This document shows positions 35,318 through 45,090 of a DNA stretch of 64,000 nt, one piece after another. Numbering within the stretch: the stretch's first letter is position 1; every line of letters starts with the position of its first letter. Source of the DNA: Siphonodentalium dalli (taxonomy: Eukaryota; Mollusca; Scaphopoda; Gadilida; Siphonodentaliidae); contig CP136069.1 in the NCBI GenBank assembly GCA_032622095.1, positions 153,997,043 to 154,061,042 on the forward strand, given 5' to 3'. The notes under the pieces are model-generated. The model was not told the DNA's origin. It did not search any database and was given only the letters and a program-made list of their open reading frames with translations. Both the position numbers and the translations under genes were made by a program.

Positions 35318-35402
35318 CCCCATGTGGATTTGAACCCTTATCGCCAGCGCTGGAGGGCGAAACTGCTTGGAGTTTTACCCCAAACGACTGAGCCATCGAG
35401 AC
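35318..35402 (-). repeat. tRNA-derived SINE head
   Basis: The A-box TGGCTCAGTCG (35395-35385) and B-box GGTTCAAATCC (35336-35326) both match consensus and lie about 50 bp apart. The body carries CCAGCGCTGGCGA, similar to the CCAGCGCTGACGA of the SINE at 14821-15128. The 5' GGGGTCTC end has no pairing partner after the B-box, so it is not a functional tRNA gene. It abuts the LINE fragment at 34740-35315. Confidence 0.65.
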
Positions 35403-35689
35403 CCCTCTCGTTTTGATAAGTAAACACTGAATTCAACACTGCATATACCATAATAAATTCACATTTCAGTAGTTCCTCCGTCTCAGCCCGTGTCACCTTT
35501 TCCAAGCAGTTCCACACACGTGCGTGGGCTGGATCGACGTCATACGACGTAAATATAGTTCCGCTTGACAATGAAACCAAAACTTTAAAATTAAAGCACC
35601 ATCACCCATGACAAGATCGCAAAATATGCAATGATTATTCGGAAAACCTCATAAATAATCAGTTAGGATAAGTCGATTGGGCGTTTAAT

Positions 35690-35905
35690 AAACATAGTAC
35701 CGTACATGTGTGTCGCTGACAAATAGTTTTATTGCACTATTGCGATAACGGAAGGATAACGGCCTATCGTGCAATCCTTGTGCCATCGCACTCGGGCAAT
35801 ATATACATTGACCAGTCTCTTAGAAAATCCGACGAAACTCCTATCGGATGTACGTCTCCAGATGTGTCCATTGTATTCCATTTCTACAACGACGCGGCAC
35901 ATTAA
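35690..35905 (+). other. Gene-like fragment with DETPIGCTS block (plus copy)
   Basis: In the frame ending at the TAA near 35902 the plus strand reads an open segment of about 55 codons. It includes NGRITAYRAILVP and SDETPIGCTSPDVSI. An inverted copy with the block ADETPIGCTSLDVSI lies at 36180-36540. Conservation at the amino-acid level despite DNA divergence suggests a coding origin. I recognise no family, and flanking splice signals are unclear. Confidence 0.4.
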
Positions 35906-36179
35906 CAACATGACGTAATAAACCGTTTCCAAATATGGAGTGGATTCCTGACGTAGTAAATGTTTGTGAGAATCGTAGTATTTAGAAATAGTTATAAATA
36001 CAACAAGATGCGAAAGAACAAATCAGTCATGAATATCGTTGACTGATAAAAACTCTCCTATATTGCGATGAGCAAAATGAATTATGGGTATATCGCCTGT
36101 ATTCAGTTCTCCAACAATAGTTGAGTTTGACAATGCGTGGGGCAATTATCAACACGTCATTGACCTCTGATCTGTGAAG

Positions 36180-36480
36180 TGATCTGTTATGCCATAAACC
36201 AATGAAATCCCGCATAATCTGTGGCACTCTCCAATGAAATGGAGGGAATCCCTTCAATACAGAACCTTATTTTAATAGAGACATCTAGAGACGTACATCC
36301 GATTGGAGTTTCGTCGGCTTTACAAAGAGACTGTACATTGACGACCAGGACCCCATGTATGAGGTTCTGTATATTTCCGGCAGCATCGATTGCCAGCGGG
36401 CCTGTTATTGCATACCTGTCCGGCGTAATCAGCTTACAGAAGGAAACCCGCCATCAAACAGCACCGCGATCGATCGGTAT
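36180..36480 (-). other. Gene-like fragment with DETPIGCTS block (minus copy)
   Basis: On the minus strand an open frame of about 95 codons ends at the TAA near 36189. It contains ITPDRYAITGPLAIDAAGNI, GVLVVNVQSLCKADETPIG and SIKIRFCIEGIPSIS. A pyrimidine tract TTTCCTTCTGTAAG just upstream could be an acceptor. Three cysteines are visible in the block. It could be an exon of a secreted or receptor protein, but I cannot name the family. A 102-codon ORF on the opposite strand is its shadow. Confidence 0.4.
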
Positions 36481-36613
36481 TTCGTTTCGTTCCGGGAACA
36501 TCCATTGTTTTCAAATCACACAGGAATAATAGAATGGAAATATTATTGATAGCCATTCATTCGAGAGGATAAATTGAAACATAACCAGAGAAGATTACTA
36601 TAATAATAATTGT

Positions 36614-36850
36614 ATGGATCCAATTGAATCTCGGTGTGCTTGCAACCTCCTCACTGTGCATGTAGAGTGCACGTACATAGCCTCATGTCTGGCCTTGAAC
36701 TCTAAGGTTCGAACACAGACGAAATATAAGGAGAATTTTCAAGCTCGATCTGAGTTGAGGAGCACCTCAATATGTCATTATGTTCGTAACACGCCCATTT
36801 CGATAAGAAATGGGAATGTGTTTACGAACATATGAAGCAATGGACACATC
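36614..36850 (+). repeat. SINE-like repeat, family 3, copy 1
   Basis: A B-box-like GGTTCGAACAC (36707) is followed by TTTTCAAGCTCGATCTGAGT, CACCTCAATATG and ATATGAAGCAA. The same order occurs at 37255-37490. Between TTCGTAACACGCCC and GTTTACGAACATATG there is a short inverted repeat. Confidence 0.45.
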
Positions 36851-37254
36851 GTAGTGAGTCAACCACCCATTCTGATATATCTATACACAGGGTTCGCGCT
36901 GCCATCTACCAAATTTGCCAATGGCAAAACATATTTCCATTTGGCAAAAACAAAAAATCATTTAGCAAATATTTTGGCAAGTCGGTTTTTTAAATTGTGT
37001 GATGTGAACTATCTAGTCATAAAATATCATCGAAGGTTGAATATCTGCTACGTGTCCCGACATACATACATTGCAAAGGGAAACCCAAACCAATATATCA
37101 ACATAGCGGTATAGACTATGTATACGCCAGTGCAAGTGATCGAACAATTTCGAAGGAAGTATATACATTGTGCTGTTCTAATAAGGGGAGATCCGCTCTG
37201 TGTCACCCATGATCAGACAGATACGCAGAGTAAGACTCCGCGAAAGAGCCTCCT
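36851..37254. other. Intergenic sequence, nothing recognised
   Basis: No gene or repeat supported. Confidence 0.35.
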
Positions 37255-37490
37255 TTTATTTGGATGTCTTCATAGTCGAGGTGATTAGGTCGCGGATATC
37301 ATCTCCACAGTCTGCTTCAGACGAGGTTAGCGCTGGTTCGAACACCCACATGTTGCACAATCGGGACCTATTTTCAAGCTTGATTTGAGCTGAGGGACAT
37401 CTCAATGTTCCATTCCGATCGTAACATGGTCACATCGATAATAAATTATAGTTTTTTCACGGAAATATGAAGCAAGGAACACACCATACA
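37255..37490 (+). repeat. SINE-like repeat, family 3, copy 2
   Basis: An A-box-like GTCGAGGTGATTAGG (about 37274) and B-box GGTTCGAACACC (about 37336) lie about 60 bp apart. The tail TTTTCAAGCTTGATTTGAGC and AAATATGAAGCAAGGAAC matches copy 1 about 634 bp upstream. Two copies this close suggest either tandem duplication or a preferred insertion region. Confidence 0.5.
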
Positions 37491-37749
37491 GAGCAAGTTC
37501 CTACACCATGCATCCCTGGTGAATAATTTTGATTTTCCGCGACGACGGCGCGTTGGTGGGCCAGCTATTTGGCCGATATTGTCATCAGGTGGTAATTTAA
37601 TTCATAAAAAGACATTAGTTGCCCATTTCAAACAGGAAAATTAATTGTATTTGTTCTCGTACATATATATAATTCAATTACGTAGCGTTTAATTAGCGTA
37701 ATACATATATATATATATATCCAGACCTATTGTCCAATACTTTCCTGTT
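37491..37749. other. Intergenic sequence with (TA)n
   Basis: A short (AT)n run is at about 37703-37720. Nothing else is recognised. Confidence 0.4.
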
Positions 37750-38066
37750 TTAAGGGCCACTGTACATTAAATACAGCACTTTTTTGGACAATCAACAGAA
37801 TATATGCAACAAATGAATGCAATTGAGCCATGGATGAGTGCAAAATACACTCATTTACCGTGTGAATGATACAAACAACATGGTCATTTTAATGAAAATT
37901 TCATTTTCATTATAATTACCATGTTGTCTGCATCGTTTATAGAGCTAATGAGTGTATTTTGCACTGTTCCATGGCTCAAATTCATTCATTTGTTGCATAT
38001 ATTCAGTTGAGTATAAACGGAGATGGACCCATAAATGGCTTGATTTAGCGGACAGTACCACTTTAA
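37750..38066. mobile_element. TTAA MITE (AGGGGTACTG family), copy 2
   Basis: TTAA at 37750-37753 and 38063-38066 flanks a near-complete inverted repeat. ATATGCAACAAATGAATGC on the left is inverted as CATTCATTTGTTGCATATAT on the right, and the centre is TGAAAATTTCATTTTCA. The left end GGGCCACTGTACATTAAAT pairs imperfectly with the right end ATTTAGCGGACAGTACCACT. Confidence 0.7.
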
Positions 38067-38592
38067 GCTAAATTTTAGACTGAAATCTCATTTTTCAACC
38101 ACATGGGTGTCAGATTGGAAAGTCTACGAAAGTAAATCAGACTCACTATTTATATGTAGTGATGTAGTTAACTTAGACTGGAATATTCCAACAGCAATTT
38201 ATGTTGTGAAATTTAAGGATTAGGGCCCTCCCCGATTTTATCCTAAAGATTATCTCATCTTCTGGACCCACGTTGTGTTGACATCAAGGACTAAGACGGA
38301 GTTGATCGGTATTCTTCGATGGGTAAAATTAAATAAGTGATGTTATAACCGTGACAAATCAGAACTAGACGTGCCCCCAGGTTATTTCTTTCATGACTGG
38401 AGCTTCCTGAATTTTTCATGACTGATGGAGCTTCCTTAATTTCCTGAGCTTTCTGAATTTTCATGCTTCCGGAAAAAAACCCTGTGTCATTTCATTCTAT
38501 TATATGTACGAGTCTCACACAGAGAGCCTAGCATATATTAGAAATTGCACTGGCTTACAAGGTCAAGGCAAATATTGTTAGACCAAACACGC
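37901..38592 (+). repeat. Segmental tandem duplication, unit 1
   Basis: Collinear with 38753-39538 at high identity, including unique-looking sequence such as GGACTAAGACGGAGTTGATC and GAACTAGACGTGCCCCCA. The unit starts inside the MITE at 37750-38066 and ends inside the CATGACTGGAGC element. It lacks about 94 bp present in unit 2. Confidence 0.9.
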
Positions 38593-38752
38593 ATCGGAAC
38601 CGAATGCATGTGTGGGTGCCCGTGCATTTCTATTTGATTTTCCGTCCGACAATCGCATGCGATAAAAATAACACAACGCACCATACGCATACGCAAGCAT
38701 GTGTGGCTAGCTTTATTTTAATGAAAATGAATTTATAACTCCAGTCATATAT

Positions 38753-39538
38753 TCATTTTCATTATAATTACCATGTTGTCTGCATCGTTTATAGAGCTAA
38801 TGAGTGCAGTTTGCACTATTCCATGGCTCAAATTCATTCATTTGTTGCATATATTCTGTTGAGTATAAACGGAGATGGTCCTATAAATGGCTTTATTCAG
38901 TATACAGTACCACTTTAAGCAAAATTTTAGACTGGAAGCTGATTTTGCAACCACATGGGTGTCAGCTTGGAATATTATTAACAGTCTGTATTAACACTCA
39001 TATTCATAATGATACTGAGTCTATCGTATTCCAGCAAACTTTTCATTTCCCAGAACGCTTCCACTCTGTCTACGAAAGTAATCATACTCACTATTTATAT
39101 GTAGTGATGTAGTTAACTTAGACTTGAATATTCCAACAGCAATTAATGTTGTGAAACTTAGGGATTAGGGCCCACCCCGATTTTATCCTAAGGATTCTCT
39201 CATCTTCTGGACCCACTTTGTGTTGACACCAAGGACTAAGACGGAGTTGATCGGTATTCTTCGATGGGTAAAATTAAATAAGTGATGTAATAACCGACCG
39301 TCAAAAATCAGAACTAGACGTGCCCCCATGTTATTTCTTTCATGACTGGAGCTTCCTGAATTTTTCATGACTGGAGCTTCCTTAATATCCTGAGCTTTCT
39401 GAATTTTCATGCTTCCGGAAAAAAACCCTGTGCCATTGCATTCTATTATATATACGAGTCTCACACAGAGAGCCTCGCATATATTAGAAATTGCACTGGC
39501 TTACAAGGTCAAGGCAAATATTGTTAGACCAAACACGC
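38753..39538 (+). repeat. Segmental tandem duplication, unit 2
   Basis: Starts 852 bp after unit 1. It carries an extra segment of about 94 bp (38973-39066, between CAGCTTGGA and GTCTACGAAAG). It contains a half-copy of the AGGGGTACTG MITE (to about 38910) and the CATGACTGGAGC element (39331-39574), so MITEs were present when the duplication happened. Confidence 0.9.
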
Positions 39539-39574
39539 AAAACTTTTAGGAAGCTCCAGTCATGAGAGGGTTAA
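39331..39574. mobile_element. TTAA MITE (CCCTTTCATGACTGG family), complete
   Basis: The right end reads GGAAGCTCCAGTCATGAGAG then GG and TTAA (39571-39574). The left end, TTATTTCTTTCATGACTGGA, is its inverted form with an eroded TTAA. Inside are CTGTGCCATTGCATTCTATT and ATTGTTAGACC blocks shared with the hairpin-ended family at 12034. Confidence 0.65.
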
Positions 39575-39726
39575 CTAAAAATTGGGAGCTTCTAAAATCA
39601 GCGCCTTGCTTGTTATAGTCCCAGGCATGTTCAAATGGCAACGCTCGGCATGTCTCAGAGACAAGTACATATATAGCATGTAACTGGGACAACTACATGT
39701 ATCTACCATATACCAATAACTTGTAG

Positions 39727-39955
39727 AGACCTTGAAATGTGGCTAATGTGCATATAGTGTCTTAAGTGCGACGTCGGAATACAGCGGTCATTTGAGCTTC
39801 CTTTTTTGGGGGGTCGCGTCGGAGGTTGTGTGTTATGGACGTCGGACTTCGAGTTGCAAGGCGCGCTCGCCGTCAGGGGCCGGGGTTCGAATCCCACCCA
39901 ATACAAAAAATGTGCATTGTCTCAAAAACACATGCAGCTTCTAAAAACTGGAGAT
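39727..39955 (+). repeat. tRNA-derived SINE, family 1, longest copy
   Basis: The leading segment AGAGACCTTGAAATG (as at 978) runs into a tRNA-like part with B-box GGTTCGAATCC (39884-39894) and a tail with GCATTGTCTCAAAAACA. It is the only copy in the window joining the leading and tRNA-like segments in one piece. The minus-strand ORF across it has no meaning. Confidence 0.65.
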
Positions 39956-41180
39956 TAATTGCCTGATCAAAAACTATATTCACTAAAAGAACATAGTTTC
40001 AAACCACGTACCGAACCCGGTCGGCGAGCAGAGCAACTCATGTCTACACAAGCTAAATTTATTTCCTAGCACGTGCATTTGTTTACAAAACATTCGGACA
40101 ATCCTTTGTATGCCCAACTAACCTGGGAATTACCCCAATTACACGTGGGTAATCGTATGCCAATCATGTAACCCAACTTCCAAACATTAACCAAATCGTA
40201 AAGTGAAGCGTTCTTTCTCCAACGCCAACGCACGGTTGAGAGTTGTGGCATAGTTTCGCTTATTCACCCGTCATCCACCAGGTTACGCATGTGACTTACA
40301 TGAACGCATTTATTTTCGTAAACACGCCGGCTGTGTTATTTATACATGTATATGTGTGCAACATACTCAAACTCCATGCAGCGCCCTCTCCGTTATCACC
40401 TCGATATATCACTGCCACAAGGATGGTACTTTGCGGACCGGATCTATTTTTACGTATCATCGGAACTATATTTAGTCACCTATTATCTTATTTTGACCAC
40501 CACAAGTTTGTATATATAATGGTAATTCTTTCGTCGGTATTAATAAGAAAAATATGAACTGAGCCAGACATAGACAATTTTAATCCTAAAACATAAGAAC
40601 TAAGATCATGTCAGAAATCCTTACCAAATGCCCTGTGACAATGGTATCTCAGGGGAGCAATGGGAGATTACTCTGCGTGGAGCTTGCGACATGCTATGTT
40701 TTTGTTCTGGACACCGCTAATTGAGAGTTTCAGGACACACATGCATCTTTAACAATATTAATGAATCGTCGCGACGTGAAGGGAATCACGTGAGGAGTTT
40801 GAGTATATATGTTAACTGTAGAGAATTATACAGTGGTACAGTTCAACTCCATGCATATGATCATTAGTTGTTTAACTTGGTCACCTCCTTGTGAAAGTTT
40901 ATGTATCTTTTGTTTAAATCTGACTCTAGAGATGTGACAAGGCTGGGATGAACAGCATTATGTTAGAAACGAAGACCCTATATGTCACACCACTGGAGAC
41001 ACTCCGATGTAAAACGTTTCCTAAGTATAGTGTATAATCGATCGGTCGATGACATTCATCAGGCGACTCGAAGCAATTAGAGTCTATCTTATAGTCAAGA
41101 CGTTATACGATACCTGGTCGTTAGAGGTTATCTTATAGTTGAGAAAATATACGATAACTGGTCTTAGATTTATATCACCA
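39956..41180. other. Intergenic sequence, nothing recognised
   Basis: A 104-codon plus ORF (40243-40557) has no recognised similarity. Near 41070-41160 a short direct repeat (TATCTTATAGT(C/T)(A/G)AGA...ACGATA(C/A)CTGGTC) occurs twice. Confidence 0.35.
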
Positions 41181-41430
41181 AGCCTTGAAATAGGGTGTCT
41201 GTCATTAGCAGAATGAGGTCCCCAGAGGGTGAATTTAGTGATGCTACCCCGCATAGCGGGCTAGCATACCAAATTCACCCTCTGGGGACCTCATTCTGCT
41301 TACACCTCAGCAGAATGAGGTTCCCAGAGGGTGAATTTGGTGATGCTAGCCCGCTATGTGGGGTAGCATCACTAAATTCACCCTCTGGGGACCTCATTCT
41401 GCAAATGACAGACACCCTATTTCAAGGCTT
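41181..41430. mobile_element. Double-hairpin palindromic MITE, copy 3
   Basis: AAGCCTTGAAATAGGGTGTC at the left opposes GACACCCTATTTCAAGGCTT at the right. Two hairpins of about 90 bp, each flanked by GCAGAATGAGGT and its complement, sit in inverted order around a TTACACCTCA spacer. This copy is the most symmetric of the three. Confidence 0.85.
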
Positions 41431-42020
41431 GCATATGAATTAAAGAATACCAATGTGCAAGAACATTTTATACCGAGCATTATTTGAAAATATACTCAGA
41501 CAAAATACCTGAATACATATATTGTGTAGTGGTGTGTCTCTTGTTTCACGTTCGGTCACATTCAGCCGTGCGTCACCGTGGAAATATATTATATATATAT
41601 ATATCCATTGTTTTTGGCTCCATTTGTCGCCATTATGTCACGATACAATACCTTATGCTTATGTATAAAAACAAATATTCTCGCCCGTAAAGTTAAAAAT
41701 AAACAATTCGCTTTGAGGTCGAAGCGTTCCGGAACATGCGTCATTATTGTTTGGCTTTCGGCATTTTGATTTCTGGTATAGTTACGTAGATCCTATATAT
41801 ATACAGTCAATTAAAATGCCCTTGCATTCTAACCCACTGTCATGAAGTGCAGGCCAATACGACGATGAGTGTGTTAACAACGGACGACCTATCGAACAAA
41901 ATACACCTGCAATGTCTTAACCGTCGTTACAAAAAAAAAGAAGCTTTGCTTGTTAATAGCAACTGGATACCACATAAAGTCCGTATTGAATGTACTCAAT
42001 TCGATCATACGGTCCCCATA
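41431..42020. other. Intergenic sequence, nothing recognised
   Basis: A short (TA)n run lies at about 41589-41603. No gene supported. Confidence 0.4.
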
Positions 42021-42499
42021 CCATCATTTCTTCAAATACGCTTTAGTTATCAGAATCGATTTATTGCAACAAAATCATTTCCACCATACCATCATTTCTT
42101 CAAAATACGCTTTAGTTATCAGAATCGATTTATTGCAACACAATAATGCTAACAACTGTCAACTATGGTGTCAATTTTCCCAAAACTGGTTATTTGCCAT
42201 CATTTTGTTCAACAAAATATGGCCGTATTATCACTAAAGTATCACGAAATGTTACCGTATTACCTCTTGATTTTAGAGTTATCCATCTTCATCCGCAATT
42301 TTGTCCGAGACCCTCCATTTGACCACGTGTTTCTGGACCACATATGATTAAATCTCGAGAAATAACAAACTTCCAAAAACCATATCGGATCACTCTGAAC
42401 TTTGATGGGTGTGTTCCTCGACTCAAATCAAATATTTTTTACTCCCGAATCCAAAGAAATAGTAATTTAGGAGAGTCTGATCGGATTGAGTACCTTTAA
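42021..42499. mobile_element. TTAA MITE (AGGTACTCAATCC family) with internal duplication
   Basis: The right end (GATTGAGTACC then TTAA at 42496-42499) and the blocks CCATCTTCATCCGCAATTTT and TTTTACTCCCGAATCCAAAG align with 29795-30273. A 68-bp piece around CTTTAGTTATCAGAATCGAT is duplicated (42021 and 42089). The left terminal end was not found. Confidence 0.6.
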
Positions 42500-42576
42500 A
42501 GTATCAGGTTTAATAAACTCCGTATACATGGACCAAACGCTAAGGTCCAAATCAGCATCTCCAATTAAAACATAGT

Positions 42577-42809
42577 TTAACCCTTTCTATACTCAATACT
42601 CATTGATGAGTAGTTCCCGTAGGAAATGTTCAGATAATATAAACGTTTCACTCCAATGAATAACATATCTTCAACACGTGTATTATCTTTTCGTCTGAAT
42701 GTCGTCTGCTAATTTATCACGAACATACCTCTCCAAATTTATAATAGACCATTCCATCGTATATTTTTATAACAGAATGGGACAGACAATTTAGTAAAGA
42801 AAGGGTTAA
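42577..42809. mobile_element. TTAA MITE, CCCTTTCT family
   Basis: TTAA at 42577-42580 and 42806-42809 encloses a body that begins CCCTTTCTATACT and ends inverted as AGTAAAGAAAGGG. Internally TTATCTTTTCGTCTGAATGTC and TCATTGATGAGT resemble the complement of the 10649-10904 element. Confidence 0.75.
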
Positions 42810-43004
42810 ACTACCTATTAAACAGATATGACTCATTTGAATCATCAAACTTTGCAAGCATTTCGGAAGGAAGAATTAGGAAGGTCGATAAATGACAAAA
42901 GCTGTTTTTAAATTTTCGCATAGGAGACCCACGCTCTTTATTCATTCCGTGTCAGGATTATATGAATGCGCTGTATTGTTTCCAGCTGAAGAAATCGGGC
43001 CACA

Positions 43005-44038
43005 TTAGAGACCTTTCGCTTCCTTACAATTACGATTACGAATACGGGTAGCTATTGGTAGTCGTAAATCTATCCGTATGGCCAAAGAATCCTTTCGCAA
43101 AACGACTACGGGTAAGAGTTTTGGCGAAAACGCACCATCATTAATTCGTACCACTTTTACAACTCAAAGCGCGTGTTTGTTATACAGCCCCTTAAAACTT
43201 CACTTATCTCATTTCCAACAATACGATAATCATGCATGACCCGTTTATTGTCAATACTATATATATGACCCGGGATTCTCGTGATATATTGTGGAAATAC
43301 AGGTATAAATACCAGGTCATATGTGATGGAATTTCAGTTCGTTGTTATCATGGACGATCTGATAAACGTAATGCTGATGGGGGAAGAGGGGTTCCTAGAT
43401 TTTGATCTGACATCAACCACGACGCCACCATGTCAAGCCCCTTCATGTCCCGATTTGATTTGAATGCGATTTCGGTTTCGCAGACCTATCACCCCTTTGG
43501 ATTTATGAAATGCGACAAACGGTTGATATGCTCGCTAATGGGCATAATTTCTGATTTGGTCCCATCAAATCGAACCAAAGTCGACGCAATGCCGTGTGCA
43601 CAATGATGAGACGTTTTCGTTGCCAAAATAGATAATCTTTTTGGCGACTGGCTTCATTGTGGACTTCCAGCTTGACGATTACCGCGAGGCTTTATGTCGT
43701 CTGCAGCCAGCGATGCCTATCCGTTGTAAATAGCGATATTATTTCGCGGCAAGCTCGTGATTCACGACGACGAGTACAGTTATTGCCAATCTAAACAACA
43801 AACCGAGGTCGCAGCTCAATATAACTGGATGGTTTACATGATATATATTGACCAGTTTCGGACTGAGTTAAGTGATGAATTGCAGAATATAAATTTCAGG
43901 TGTTATTTGAACTTATTAAAAACCATGAAATCGCAAACGTTCTTACAGATAGTAAAATACGACAACGATTAGAGTGTACACAAATGCTGGTGACGTAATA
44001 CCCTATCCGTATCCGAGAGTTTTGCGAAAGGTCTCTAT
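43005..44038. mobile_element. Decayed DNA transposon of about 1 kb with 13-bp TIRs
   Basis: AGAGACCTTTCGC at the left (43007-43019) is exactly inverted as GCGAAAGGTCTCT at the right (44024-44036). ATT flanks both sides, giving a 3-bp target duplication. Subterminal TACGAATACGGG and CCCTATCCGTATCC also oppose each other. The interior holds a short ORF (43281-43463) and other broken coding-like sequence. A 3-bp duplication fits PIF/Harbinger, although ATT is not the usual TWA, so the class is tentative. Confidence 0.55.
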
Positions 44039-44326
44039 TGTGACACCAGCGAGCATTACACTATGGATATAGGTCTAATTTGAGGCAACAAACCGCCATT
44101 TTATTATAAGATTCGTGCAATGTTTCTAATTTACTAATTTCTAATGTATTTTCAGTATGACGGATTTTGTATATAAGACAACATAACTATTCTTGTTGGA
44201 AAAATAATGTTAGAATAATTTCAAGCTATATTTTGGTCTGAACCTTCAAATTAATGTCGTGTAAGTCATGAAATTTCCAACTGTTGAACAGCTTGGCCAA
44301 ATTTGGGGAGGGGTGAAACATCTCCA

Positions 44327-45090
44327 AACCTCTGTCGACACGTCCTGTTTACACATTGTATGTGGGTGTTCGGTGATCGGAATATCGCAAATAATGTCTG
44401 CCATCATACAAACCTCTGTGTTTACAGGTTATAGTACACCAATTATACAAAATTACCCCCCTTGGTGTGCTGTCACCCACACTCAAGTCAGCATAAAATC
44501 ACATCTGGCAGCTGAATGGTTGATTATGATTGGGATAAAATTAATGCAAAAACAAGAAAAAATCAAAGCCACCATGGAAATATTATACCTAGATGAATAT
44601 TGATCCAGAGTGGGTAAAATAATTAACCTGGGATTTAATAGGGTATGTTTGAAAGTTTGATGATGATTTTTTGTGCGGAATTAGGGAAGTATCAAAAGCG
44701 GTAAATTTAAAGACGGAAAAAACACACGGACCTATTAATTTTTTTGGGTCATATTGGGTTCGAAGAGTCATTATTCAAAATTGACTAGGTTAGAAAGTTC
44801 CTGCATTCACAAGGAATCGAACATAGCCCCGGACATTAACACTGTCGCCTATGGAGAATAATTGGTGTACTGTAACCTACACGACCTGTTTATATGTGTT
44901 GATCGGAATATCGCATAATTATAATGTCTGCCATCCTATACAAACCTCTTGTCGACACGACCTGTTTATATGTGATCTGTGATAGGAATATCGCATATAA
45001 TGTCTGCCATCCCACAAACCTCTTGTCGACACGACCTGTTTATATGTGGTCTGTGATCGGAATATCGCATATGCCTGCCATCCTACATAA
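44327..45090 (+). repeat. Minisatellite of about 75 bp, four units, split by an insertion
   Basis: Units contain CGACCTGTTTATATGTG, GATCGGAATATCGCATA and TGTCTGCCATCCTACAAAC. Complete units begin near 44879, 44955 and 45029. One more diverged unit lies upstream at 44327-44415, separated from the rest by the inverted-repeat element at 44426-44876. Confidence 0.8.
44426..44876. mobile_element. Inverted-repeat insertion inside the minisatellite
   Basis: AGGTTATAGTACACCAATTAT at the left is inverted as AATTGGTGTACTGTAACCT at the right, with one mismatch over 19 bp. Minisatellite units resume directly on both sides. No obvious target duplication beyond two or three bases was seen. Confidence 0.6.

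Noticed and set aside
35318..35402. Possible functional tRNA gene
   Set aside because: A and B boxes are good but the acceptor stem does not close and the sequence continues as a SINE-like repeat.
43281..43700. HARBI1-like transposase N-terminus
   Set aside because: The short acidic ORF and one FLATG-like phrase are too weak to claim protein homology; only the TIRs were used for the element call.
44879..45090. Regular repeats that could suggest a CRISPR array
   Set aside because: Units are contiguous about 75-bp minisatellite repeats without spacers, in a eukaryotic context.
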